A stretch of DNA of 42,891 nt, from NCBI RefSeq assembly GCF_004792655.1, contig NZ_SRZC01000028.1, positions 1-42,891 on the forward strand. Direction: 5' to 3'. The DNA is from Palleniella muris (lineage in GTDB: Bacteria; Bacteroidota; Bacteroidia; Bacteroidales; Bacteroidaceae). The translations under genes and the position numbers were made by a program. Below the pieces are notes generated by a model. That model ran no database searches and was not told the DNA's origin. It saw only the letters and a program-made list of their open reading frames with translations. Numbering within the stretch: the first letter of the stretch is position 1; each line of letters starts with the position of its first letter. This document shows positions 1 through 7,163 of the stretch, in pieces.

Positions 1-54
1 GCCTGCGCCGATGGTACTGCACTGCAATGCGGGAGAGTAGGAGGCCGCCTTCTT
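1..54 (+). rRNA. rrf: 5S ribosomal RNA, 3' part only
   Basis: The first bases match the conserved 3' half of bacterial 5S rRNA: GCGCCGATGGTACTGC followed by GCGGGAGAGTAGG. The 5' part lies outside the window, so an rRNA operon (probably 16S-23S-5S) ends here on the plus strand. The exact 3' end is uncertain by a few bases. A strong terminator follows 14 nt later, as expected for the end of an rRNA operon. Confidence 0.9.
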
Positions 55-67
55 TAACAGAAAGGTT

Positions 68-104
68 CCCCCGCTGACTGAAAGGTCGGCGGGGGAATTC
101 TTTT
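68..104 (+). terminator. rRNA operon terminator
   Basis: An 11-bp stem (CCCCCGCTGAC pairing with GTCGGCGGGGG, one G-T wobble) with a 6-nt loop is followed by AATTCTTTT. This is a textbook intrinsic terminator for the rRNA operon. Confidence 0.9.
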
Positions 105-129
105 ATGCGTTACCAAACAAATAGAATCC

Positions 130-576
130 GTGACTATAAAGGAATACATAAGCAGAGTTGGCAAGTCCCGTGGCTTCGGAATACAATCGCCTTGGGCTTA
201 CAGGTTCGTGACCGAAGTTATCGGGGAGTGCTGTCCTTATTATGCTTATGAAGAGATAGACAGGAGATGCCATACAAAGCGCGAGAGGAAGTTCCAGAAG
301 CTCCTTTTGCGTATAAGCAACTTTGTATATCCCGCTTCCATGGAACTTATAGATGTGTATAATGTCGAGAAAGAGCTCTCATCTGCGGTAGAGAAAGCCA
401 CATGTAAGGGTGTAATCATCATTGAGGGGATAAACAAAGACAAATGTACAAAAGAGTTTTGGACAAAGGTCAAGGAGGATGACCGTATAGGTGTTACATT
501 CGATTGTTATTACTTCGGAATATGCTTTCTGGACAAGGAAATGTATAAACAACATTACAAACTGAACTTTTTTTGA
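130..576 (+). CDS. Degenerate SAM-methyltransferase-like protein
   Basis: This 148-residue protein has the N-terminal signature RGFGIQSPWAYRFVTEVI (near residues 14-31) and a C-terminal FDCYYFGICFLDK...YKQHYKLNF segment. I associate both with a Bacteroidales family annotated as class I SAM-dependent methyltransferase, usually about 240-270 residues. The middle, where the glycine-rich SAM-binding loop should be, is short and shows no E-x-G-x-G motif, so catalytic activity is doubtful. The start is GTG at 130; no in-frame ATG lies between the rRNA terminator and this point, and the conserved motif begins too early for a later start. With only 25 nt between the terminator and the start codon, expression may depend on read-through from the rRNA operon. 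The family assignment is from memory and moderate. Confidence 0.7.
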   Translation: MTIKEYISRVGKSRGFGIQSPWAYRFVTEVIGECCPYYAYEEIDRRCHTKRERKFQKLLLRISNFVYPASMELIDVYNVEKELSSAVEKATCKGVIIIEGINKDKCTKEFWTKVKEDDRIGVTFDCYYFGICFLDKEMYKQHYKLNFF

Positions 577-593
577 TAAAAAGTGTAACAATG

Positions 594-625
594 TTTGCAG
601 GATTCGAATAATAATAGTATTTTTG
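594..625 (+). promoter_or_regulatory. Bacteroidetes-type promoter of the DUF2795 gene
   Basis: TTTG at 594-597 (-33 box) and TATTTTTG at 618-625 (-7 box, consensus TAnnTTTG) are separated by exactly 20 nt. This fits the sigma-ABfr consensus. The -7 box lies 59 nt upstream of the ATG at 685. Confidence 0.75.
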
Positions 626-684
626 CGCGCGAATACGGCGAACCGTATAAAACAACATTATCAAACCTAACAAAGATATAGGAT

Positions 685-906
685 ATGTATTGGACACTTG
701 AACTCGCGTCAAAACTTGAAGACGCACCATGGCCGGCAACAAAGGATGAGCTCCTTGACTATGCCACACGTACAGGATTGCCTTTAGAGGTCATCGAGAA
801 CCTTGAAGAAATAGAAGACGAAGGTGATGTCTATGACACCATCGAAGACCTTTGGCCTGACTATCCACAGAAGGATGACTTCCTTTGGGACGAAGAGGAG
901 TATTAA
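685..906 (+). CDS. DUF2795 small acidic protein
   Basis: This 73-residue, very acidic protein (start MYWTLELASKLEDAPWPATK) matches what I know of the DUF2795 family, a short conserved Bacteroidetes protein of unknown function that is about this length throughout the phylum. The sequence is rich in Asp and Glu and ends in a DEEEY tail. No signal peptide or membrane segment is present, so it should be cytoplasmic. A well-formed promoter lies upstream, and a long inverted repeat follows the stop codon, so it is probably monocistronic. No role is known. Confidence 0.85.
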   Translation: MYWTLELASKLEDAPWPATKDELLDYATRTGLPLEVIENLEEIEDEGDVYDTIEDLWPDYPQKDDFLWDEEEY

Positions 907-925
907 ATGGATTTTCTTTGTGAAT

Positions 926-996
926 ATTATTGCATATAGTTATTTGATGATTCACATTGTATGAATATGGATTGTCACAATGCTATATGCAATAAT
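926..996. repeat. Long-loop inverted repeat between two genes
   Basis: A perfect 14-bp inverted repeat, ATTATTGCATATAG (926-939) and CTATATGCAATAAT (983-996), flanks a 43-nt AT-rich interior that includes ATTGTCACAAT. It lies between the DUF2795 stop and the lipoprotein start, 26 nt before the ATG. It is AT-rich and lacks a T-run right after the second arm, so it is not a typical intrinsic terminator. It could be an operator pair or a structured 5' leader. Confidence 0.6.
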
Positions 997-1022
997 CCTT
1001 TTAAATAAACTCATTATTACAC

Positions 1023-1727
1023 ATGAAAAGAATCAAGTATGCATTATTTCTATGCTTGACATTATTGGCAGTCTCATGTTCGGATAGTGATGACGACACG
1101 TCTGTTGAGTTAAATCCCGGCACAGACGGAGCCTATACCGGCTTCTTCGATGATAGCTATAGGTTGTCGCCATACGAGGAAAAAGATAATCTTAGAGCTG
1201 TGAGAGAGCATTTCAAGTTTACGTGTTCAATGTCTTCAGAGGAAGATAATGAAACATTTGAAGTTACTGATGTCTTATCTCGTGCTCGGTACGACCTTGT
1301 ATTGAATGGGTCATCAGCAACCCTGACAATAACGAAGGCACGAATTGTGGAACACAAATATTGTTATGTTGTAGGAATAACCTACACTTACGAGCCAGGA
1401 ACTTATGAGTTTGATTTTAATGGACAGCATTTTGTCGCAAATGTCTTGAGTGATGTAATAATGCTCAATGGCAGAAGGTGTGTAGACTTGAAAAATTACC
1501 AACAGACTACCAGTATTGTAAAAGAAACAGGTGTTGGTTGGGTAAATGGAAATGAAAGCACATACTCAATAAATGACTACACGTTGAATGTCAGCGACAC
1601 CCAAGACGGAGGCAAAATACTATCTAACGGTACAACCATATTCCAACTTACAAAACTGTCCGGCGGCTACGAGTTTCGCCAGATAGAGCCGGAAAGCAAA
1701 CCCCTTGTTACGTTAGCCAGACAATAA
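1023..1727 (+). CDS. Lipoprotein of unknown function
   Basis: This 234-residue protein starts MKRIKYALFL and has a lipoprotein signal with lipobox LAVSC (Cys19), followed by an acidic SDSDDD stretch. Such Asp-rich starts are common in lipoproteins exported to the surface of Bacteroidetes. The remainder alternates hydrophobic and polar residues, suggesting a beta-rich fold. I recognise no family or catalytic motif. It starts 26 nt after a long inverted repeat and ends 48 nt before the M3 peptidase gene on the same strand, so the two may be co-transcribed. Confidence 0.75.
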   Translation: MKRIKYALFLCLTLLAVSCSDSDDDTSVELNPGTDGAYTGFFDDSYRLSPYEEKDNLRAVREHFKFTCSMSSEEDNETFEVTDVLSRARYDLVLNGSSATLTITKARIVEHKYCYVVGITYTYEPGTYEFDFNGQHFVANVLSDVIMLNGRRCVDLKNYQQTTSIVKETGVGWVNGNESTYSINDYTLNVSDTQDGGKILSNGTTIFQLTKLSGGYEFRQIEPESKPLVTLARQ

Positions 1728-1775
1728 TGTTATTATGACAGAGAAATTATACAGATAATAAAAACAACATCATTA

Positions 1776-3926
1776 ATGAAGAAAACAGCAGTATTTCTTA
1801 TGCTTGCGACAGCGGCGGTTCTGCCGGGATGCAAGTCACAGGAGACAGCCGAGGACATCAAAACCTCAGAGGAGATGACCGCAAACGTGCAGAACAATCC
1901 GCTGATGAAGAAGAGCGGAAACAAACACGGCATAGAATCGTTTGACAAAATCACAGTCAACGACTACCGTGATGCCGCAAACGTCGGTATGCGCAAGGAG
2001 AAAGAGCGCATCAATGCCATAGTTGCCAACACAGCAGCACCGACTTTCGAGAACACAATCAATGCCATGGATAAGGCAGGTGCGGAGCTTGACCGCGCCC
2101 TTATGACGTTCAGTCCGCTCTCCAGCAGCAACTCCACAGCCGAATTGCGTGACCTCCAAAAGGAACTTTCACCGTTGCTCTCCGCACACAGCGATGACAT
2201 CTACATGAACCGCCAACTCTTCGATAAGGTGAAGAAAGTCTATGACGAGATGGACTCCACCGTCTTGACCCACGAGCAGATGAAGGCAACAGAGAAAATC
2301 TACAAGGCGTTCCTCCGCAGCGGTGCCAACCTTTCAGATGCCGACCAGCAGAAACTGCGCGAGCTGAACCAGAAAATCTCCGCCCTGCAGATACAGTTCT
2401 CACAGAACCTTCTTGCAGAGACCAACAACACATACGTCACCGTTGACCGCCTTTCCGACCTCGAAGGGCTGCCGGAATCCAACATCCAGCGTGCCGCACA
2501 GATGGCGGAGGAACAGGGCGCAAAGGGCAAATGGATGTTCAACATGCAGCGTGCCTCCTGCAATCCGGTTCTGCAGTACTGCAAGAACCGTGAACTGCGC
2601 CGTAAGGTCTATGAGGCATATTGCAATCGTGGCAACCAAGCTAACGACCGCAACAACAAGGAAATCTCCGCCGAACTTGTGCGTCTCCGCCTTGAACGCG
2701 CCCATCTCATGGGCTTCAAGACCAGCGCAGCGCAGATTCTCGACACACGTATGGCAAAGACTCCCGAGGCAGTCTACAATCTTCTTGACCAGATTTGGAC
2801 TCCTGCCGTGAAGAAAGCCAATGAGGAAATCGAGGACATCCGCACCGAGATGAAGAAGGATGGACTCACTTGTGAGCCTGAAGGTTGGGATTACATGTAC
2901 TACAGCGAGCGTGCGAGAAAGGCGAAATTCAATTTCGATGAGGAAAAACTCTCCGAATATCTTGAGATAAACAACGTGCTGAAAGGCGTGTTCTACACAG
3001 CCAACAAGCTCTATGGTGTGACCTTCAAGGACGTTACGGCAGAGCTGCCCGTCTACGAGAAGACCGCCAACGCATGGGAAGTCTACGACCGCGACTCAAC
3101 TCTCCTTGCCGTTTTCTACAGCGACTACTATCCACGCGACGGCAAAGGAGCAGGCGCATGGTGCACATCGTTCCGCGGACAGCAGTATGACGGCGACAAG
3201 CGCGTGGAGCCTATCGTGGTCAATGTGTGCAGCATGACACCTCCATCGGCAGACCGCCCTGCGCTCCAGTCCATAGACAACGTGGAGACAATGTTCCATG
3301 AGTTCGGCCATGCCCTCCATTCCTTCATGCGCGATGTCCACTATAACGCCGTGAGCGGTGTGGAGCGCGATTTCGTCGAGCTTCCTTCCCAGATCAACGA
3401 GCACTGGGCGTTCGCACCGGAAGTGCTTGCCGTCTATGCCAAGCACTACAAAACAGGCGAGCCGATGCCTAAGGAACTCCTTGACAAGTACAGCTCCTGC
3501 AGCAAGTACGGTCAGGGCTTCGCCACAGTGGAGTATCTCGCTGCATCCTATGTTGACATGGATCTCCACGTTCTTGAGGATGTCCCTGCCGACCTCGATG
3601 TTATGGCGTTCGAGGCACAGAAGCTCTCCGAGCGCGGCATACCTCGTCAGATTCGCCCACGCTACAGTGTGACAAACTTCAAGCACACCATGGGTGGCGG
3701 CTACACAGCCGGCTACTACAGCTACATTTGGGCGGAAGTCCTTGACTGTGACGCCTTCGACGCTTTCGTTGAGACCGGCGACATCTTCAATCAGGATGTG
3801 GCAGCCCGTTTCCGCAAGTACATCCTCACTCCGGGCGGCATTGACGACGGCATGACCATGTACCGCAACTTCCGCGGTGCCGACCCGAAGATTGACGGTC
3901 TGCTGCGCAAGCGCGGATTGAAATAA
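1776..3926 (+). CDS. dcp: M3 family zinc peptidase, lipoprotein (peptidyl-dipeptidase Dcp-like)
   Basis: This 716-residue metallopeptidase belongs to the M3 family (oligopeptidase A / Dcp group), which cleaves short peptides, in the Dcp case by removing C-terminal dipeptides. The zinc site is HEFGH at residues 508-512, and the third ligand is Glu535 in FVELPSQ, the same spacing of 27-29 residues as in thimet oligopeptidase. The substrate-side segment GGYTAGYYSYIWAEVL is also conserved. The N-terminus, MKKTAVFLMLATAAVLPGC, is a lipoprotein signal with Cys19, so it acts in the periplasm or on a membrane, unlike the cytoplasmic E. coli enzyme. Length is normal for the family. The choice between dipeptidyl carboxypeptidase and oligopeptidase cannot be settled from sequence. 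Confidence 0.92.
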   Translation: MKKTAVFLMLATAAVLPGCKSQETAEDIKTSEEMTANVQNNPLMKKSGNKHGIESFDKITVNDYRDAANVGMRKEKERINAIVANTAAPTFENTINAMDKAGAELDRALMTFSPLSSSNSTAELRDLQKELSPLLSAHSDDIYMNRQLFDKVKKVYDEMDSTVLTHEQMKATEKIYKAFLRSGANLSDADQQKLRELNQKISALQIQFSQNLLAETNNTYVTVDRLSDLEGLPESNIQRAAQMAEEQGAKGKWMFNMQRASCNPVLQYCKNRELRRKVYEAYCNRGNQANDRNNKEISAELVRLRLERAHLMGFKTSAAQILDTRMAKTPEAVYNLLDQIWTPAVKKANEEIEDIRTEMKKDGLTCEPEGWDYMYYSERARKAKFNFDEEKLSEYLEINNVLKGVFYTANKLYGVTFKDVTAELPVYEKTANAWEVYDRDSTLLAVFYSDYYPRDGKGAGAWCTSFRGQQYDGDKRVEPIVVNVCSMTPPSADRPALQSIDNVETMFHEFGHALHSFMRDVHYNAVSGVERDFVELPSQINEHWAFAPEVLAVYAKHYKTGEPMPKELLDKYSSCSKYGQGFATVEYLAASYVDMDLHVLEDVPADLDVMAFEAQKLSERGIPRQIRPRYSVTNFKHTMGGGYTAGYYSYIWAEVLDCDAFDAFVETGDIFNQDVAARFRKYILTPGGIDDGMTMYRNFRGADPKIDGLLRKRGLK

Positions 3927-4079
3927 AAGCCATGAAAAAGTGGCTGTTGCAAATTAATCTATGGATAACAGTTGGAGAATGTTTCTGTGTAAAGATACAG
4001 TTATTCCATACAACTCCCACATATTTTAATATGCAGCAGCTGCTTTTTCTTGTATGAAAATTAATCTCAGACGAATGAA

Positions 4080-4846
4080 ATGAAAATATCTGTCTGCATG
4101 GCAACCTATAATGGTGCCAAGTACCTAAGGGAGCAGGTTGACTCCATACTGAATCAGGATTTGACAAAGTATCCTGATGCGGAACTGGAGCTGTTAGTTT
4201 CCGATGACCTTTCCACTGACGATACGGTTAAAATCCTTGAGTCATACAATGACAGCAGGATAAAAATCTATCATCACACGGATAAGGACAAGCACAGGCA
4301 TAAGTATGCGCGACCGTTTTTCCTCAGTACGGCGAACTTCGGGCATGCCATGTCAAAAGCCACAGGAGACTATATCTTTCTGTCCGACCAGGATGATGTC
4401 TGGCTGCCGTTGAAGGTCTCCAAAACGCTTGACTTGCTTCAAGAAAATAAGGGGGGGGGGTAGCGGCGACCGCCTTCGATGTAGTCACTGACAGTATGAA
4501 GATATTCGGCTCTATGGAATATCAGAAAGAACCGCGGTGGCGGCTTAAGCGTAAGTATCAGCTCTATGGCTTTTGTTGCGGTTTCACACGACGGGAACTT
4601 GAACTTTTCCTGCCTATGCCGGACATTCCGCATCATGACAATTTCATAATGTTAGTGGCATCCTTCCGTCAGAATTTTTCCTTTACTTCCGAGCATCTTG
4701 CATTGCATCGTTATACAGGCGTGCATAATGTCTCTTCTAAGGAGGATGACTCTCCGTTTCTCGTCCGCAACTACTATCGGGCGAAAATGGTAATCATAGC
4801 TTACATGCGCTATTTGAAAGGACTTATAAAAGACACATTGCGATGA
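4080..4846 (+). pseudogene. Family 2 glycosyltransferase, frameshifted at a poly-G tract (possibly phase-OFF)
   Basis: The first part (4080-4463, 127 residues) is a clear GT-A family 2 glycosyltransferase: MKISVCMATYNGAKYL, a VSDDLSTDDT segment and the metal-binding FLSDQDDVW. It stops at a TAG directly after ten G (4451-4460). The other frame continues without a break from VAATAFDVVTDSM at 4460 to the stop at 4846, including the usual GCC/GFTRRELELFLPMPDIPHHD segment. Eight or eleven G would give one protein of roughly 255 residues, the normal size. The gene is therefore phase-variable and OFF in this copy, a pseudogene, or a homopolymer sequencing error. Its stop overlaps the start of the next glycosyltransferase (ATGA). 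A 153-nt gap separates it from the M3 peptidase gene. Confidence 0.85.
4451..4460 (+). repeat. Poly-G tract (10 G) causing a frameshift
   Basis: Ten consecutive G follow AAGAAAATAA in the first glycosyltransferase gene. The codon phase is AAG-GGG-GGG-GGG-TAG, which ends translation. One G more or two fewer restores the downstream frame. Such tracts are typical of slipped-strand contingency loci. Confidence 0.9.
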
Positions 4847-5853
4847 AGGAAACAGAGAAGAGAACACGACCGGCAGTATCGGTACTCGTTCCGGTCTATG
4901 GAGTAGAAAAGTATATAGAGCGATGCGCTCGCTCGTTGTTCTGCCAGACAATGGCAGATGTGGAGTTTGTTTTTGTCAACGATTGCACTCCGGACAAGAG
5001 CGTCGAAGTGCTGAGAGAGGTCATGCGTGAGTACCCTGATGTCAATGCGCGCATTGTCGAACACGCGACGAACAAAGGACTGTCTTGTGCACGCCGGACA
5101 GCAATGGACAATGCCACCGGTGAATATTGGATACACTGTGACAGTGATGACTGGGTGGAACCTGATTACTGCGAGAAGCTCTATAATACCGCTGTGACAG
5201 AAAATGCCGACATTGCCTGCTGCAATGTCATAATGGAATGGGGGGGGTACGGTGGCAAAGCCACGTATGACTATGAATATGAGACAATTAAAGATACGCT
5301 TTCGCCGAAACATGTCGGTGGCATAAATGGTGCAGTATGGAACAAATTGGTGCGTGCTTCCATATACAAAGACAATGGAATAGTGCCATGGCAGGGAATA
5401 TCAGCCTGGGAAGATGTGTTTCTCACGACACGGCTCCGTGTGATGGCGCATAAGATAGTTATTGTCAAGGATGCACTCTACCACTACAACAACATCAATA
5501 ACACTTCCATGACGAAGACATTCTCCTTGTCAGCGTACAAAGAAAGAATTGCCGGAACAAGAATGCTGGAGGCATTCTTCAAGGAGAAAGGTATAGAGAG
5601 AACGGAGGAACTGATAAAGTACATGAAAGTGAAGTCCAGATTAGGGCTTATGTTCAGTGCTACGGAAGATGCCGTGCGGACATGGAAGACTGCTTTCCCC
5701 GAAAGCACAAACTACATCTGGAGCACTCCTAATGTCCGCTTTCCCGAGAAAGTCCTTGGCTGGCTTCTGTCCGTGTTGCCTGTGCCGTTAGGTGTGTGCC
5801 TGTTAAGAATTGCGCATAAAGTCTCCGGTCGCCATTTTTGTGACGGGAAATGA
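4843..5853 (+). CDS. Family 2 glycosyltransferase
   Basis: This 336-residue GT-A glycosyltransferase transfers a sugar from a nucleotide-sugar donor, probably to a surface glycan or glycoprotein; the substrate cannot be inferred. Near the N-terminus are SVLVPVYGVEKYIERCARSL, then FVNDCTPDKS and the metal-binding DSDDWVEPD around residue 100. An SAWEDVFLTTRLRV segment follows in the acceptor-side half. The ATG overlaps the TGA of the preceding glycosyltransferase by four bases (ATGA), so the two are translationally coupled; a frameshift in the first gene could lower expression of this one. It contains a second poly-G run (5240-5247) in frame, coding for Trp-Gly-Gly. Confidence 0.92.
   Translation: MKETEKRTRPAVSVLVPVYGVEKYIERCARSLFCQTMADVEFVFVNDCTPDKSVEVLREVMREYPDVNARIVEHATNKGLSCARRTAMDNATGEYWIHCDSDDWVEPDYCEKLYNTAVTENADIACCNVIMEWGGYGGKATYDYEYETIKDTLSPKHVGGINGAVWNKLVRASIYKDNGIVPWQGISAWEDVFLTTRLRVMAHKIVIVKDALYHYNNINNTSMTKTFSLSAYKERIAGTRMLEAFFKEKGIERTEELIKYMKVKSRLGLMFSATEDAVRTWKTAFPESTNYIWSTPNVRFPEKVLGWLLSVLPVPLGVCLLRIAHKVSGRHFCDGK
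5240..5247 (+). repeat. Second poly-G tract (8 G), in frame
   Basis: Eight consecutive G occur inside the second glycosyltransferase gene (codons TGG-GGG-GGG-TAC). The reading frame is open here. A change of one G would truncate the protein at roughly 40% of its length. Confidence 0.8.
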
Positions 5854-5992
5854 GTATGTCAACAAGGTTATTCGTATTTGTTTTTTCCCAATTTGCATAT
5901 AGCTGAGAGATAACTGCTTTTTGGCAGATTTGTTTCACAATGCTTTTGCAACATTTATCAAAAGGGATAGAAATGTAATCCATTATTATACG

Positions 5993-6029
5993 AAAAAGTC
6001 CGCAAATATACAAACTTTGCGGACTTTTT
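5993..6029. terminator. Terminator after the glycosyltransferase genes
   Basis: A perfect 14-bp inverted repeat (AAAAAGTCCGCAAA / TTTGCGGACTTTTT) with a 9-nt loop has an A-run on one side and a T-run on the other, so it can act in both directions. The preceding stretch (5854-5992) shows no gene. Confidence 0.85.
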
Positions 6030-6031
6030 AC

Positions 6032-6039
6032 TATATTTG
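6032..6039 (+). promoter_or_regulatory. -7 promoter box upstream of the small gene
   Basis: TATATTTG matches TAnnTTTG exactly, 37 nt before the ATG at 6077. No -33 TTTG sits at the right distance, because the terminator hairpin occupies that position. Confidence 0.5.
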
Positions 6040-6076
6040 CAGCATTATTTATTAAGGCAGATTAAAATTTAAGGTT

Positions 6077-6277
6077 ATGAGAAAGGTATGTATAATAAGA
6101 CGAGGAATGGCGAAATCCATGATTTCGGGGTTCTCTTCGTTAGGCAATATAAGTGGAACGAGAGTATCGTTCCATGGCTATATGCGTGGCAACAATCTCA
6201 ATGACCTGCGGAAAGATTGGGAGATTGTTGGTGCTGATATGCGTAAATCCATGCGTAACCTCCTAATTGTAAAATAA
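6077..6277 (+). CDS. Small protein of unknown function
   Basis: This 66-residue basic protein (starts MRKVCIIRRGMAKSMISGF, ends MRKSMRNLLIVK) lies one base before the start of the DUF2335 pseudogene, so the two form a tight cassette. It has a plausible promoter box upstream and a terminator on either side of the cassette. There is no signal peptide or obvious membrane span. I do not recognise its family. The tight coupling suggests it works with the DUF2335 membrane protein. Confidence 0.6.
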   Translation: MRKVCIIRRGMAKSMISGFSSLGNISGTRVSFHGYMRGNNLNDLRKDWEIVGADMRKSMRNLLIVK

Positions 6278-6278
6278 T

Positions 6279-6767
6279 ATGGCAGAGGAATTTACAGACA
6301 ACAATGCTGCTGACAATAAGCCTGCTTCCGTACTTCAGCTTGAGGAGGTGCTGGAATCAATTCCTGAGTAGCAACGTACTCAGATAAAGGCGGCTTTCTA
6401 TGCCTTGGAACAAAAGGTCTATAGCGGTCCGCTTCCTGCTCCGGAAGATTTCGCACAATATGAAAAGACTCTGCCGGGTGCAACAGATTGTATATTAAGG
6501 ATGACTGAACGCCAGATAGAGTACAGGATAAAGCAAGAGGACAAGATTATTGACGGAAAGTTGAAAATGGCTGCTCGCGGGCAATATTTATGAGCTGCAT
6601 TGGTAGTGTTTTTCGGTCTTATAGCGTTGTTCTTAGGTTACAAAGGGCATGATTGGTTGGCTGGAATTGTTTTTGCCACAACGGTAATAAGTGTTGGGGG
6701 TGTGTTCGTATTGAACAAGAAGCCTAATGGTGATGCACCAAAGCAGGATAGTCAGGATATAGTATAA
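6279..6767 (+). pseudogene. DUF2335 membrane protein, broken by two in-frame stops
   Basis: Read through, the frame from ATG 6279 to TAA 6767 gives a DUF2335-like protein of about 160 residues: the segment YSGPLPAPEDFAQYEKTLPG, then MTERQIEYRIKQEDKII, then two hydrophobic spans around FFGLIALFLGYKGHDWLAG and IVFATTVISVGGVFVL. A TAG at 6369 (after IPE) and a TGA at 6591 (after GQYL, just before the first span) interrupt it without changing frame. The flanking sequence is well preserved, so inactivation looks recent. Family function is unknown. It forms a cassette with the 66-residue gene upstream. Confidence 0.85.
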
Positions 6768-6795
6768 TAATGATTTTCAAGACAATATGATTGTG

Positions 6796-6830
6796 AAAGT
6801 CCGCTATCTACAAAAGGTAGTGGACTTTTT
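6796..6830 (+). terminator. Terminator after the DUF2335 pseudogene
   Basis: A stem of about 14 bp (AAAGTCCGCTATCT / AGGTAGTGGACTTT, with two G-T wobbles) with a short A-rich loop is followed by a T-run. It shares AAAGTCCGC with the terminator at 5993-6029, so similar hairpins bracket the cassette. Confidence 0.75.
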
Positions 6831-6938
6831 GTTTGCCATTATGTGAGTGCGGGATATGCCTTTTGCCGGTGCTGTTAAAGCCGTTCCTTGCCTCTTTGTG
6901 ATGTATGGGTAATCAATAATGGGGAAACTGTTTTGCAT

Positions 6939-7017
6939 AAGGTAACCTTTCACACCATAAAAGGTAACCTTTTACCATGTCAATCGTTACCTTTCGTATG
7001 GCAAAAGGTAACGATTT
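6939..7017. repeat. Cluster of AAAGGTAACC-type palindromic repeats
   Basis: Four copies of an AAAGGTAACCTTT-like unit lie within 80 nt: 6939-6950, 6959-6973 (AAAAGGTAACCTTTT, itself a palindrome), 6983-6994 and 7004-7015. The last two form a perfect 12-bp inverted repeat (ATCGTTACCTTT / AAAGGTAACGAT) with a 9-nt loop. A related cluster occurs at 16996-17075. The rest of the 6831-7163 stretch shows no gene. Confidence 0.85.
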
Positions 7018-7163
7018 GCAGGACGCCTTTTTATCTTTTCTGTTGTTTGTGGTTATTGTGTTGATAGTCAATGAATTGTGCAGGTTTGTTTGCCTTTGTG
7101 CTGGAGATAACCCTGCCGTGACACTTTCCTGAGTCGTTTTTCTGTTCTCTCAAGGTAAGGAAA

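Noticed and set aside
3096..3686. A long minus-strand frame opposite the M3 peptidase gene
   Set aside because: It lies wholly within a well-supported gene, and its sequence has no recognisable family; it is a shadow of the sense codons.
3932..4057. A 41-codon plus-strand frame between the M3 peptidase and the first glycosyltransferase
   Set aside because: Composition looks like non-coding DNA, no family or signal features, and no promoter or conserved motif.
4451..4460. Programmed ribosomal frameshifting at the poly-G tract as the normal route to the full glycosyltransferase
   Set aside because: No stimulatory structure was recognised; slippage during replication or a sequencing error explains a run of ten G more simply, though this is not excluded.
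6279..6767. Stop-codon reassignment (as in some phages of gut Bacteroidales) as explanation for the TAG and TGA in the DUF2335 gene
   Set aside because: Two different stops would both need recoding, and every other gene here uses TAA, TAG and TGA as normal stops; a pseudogene is simpler.
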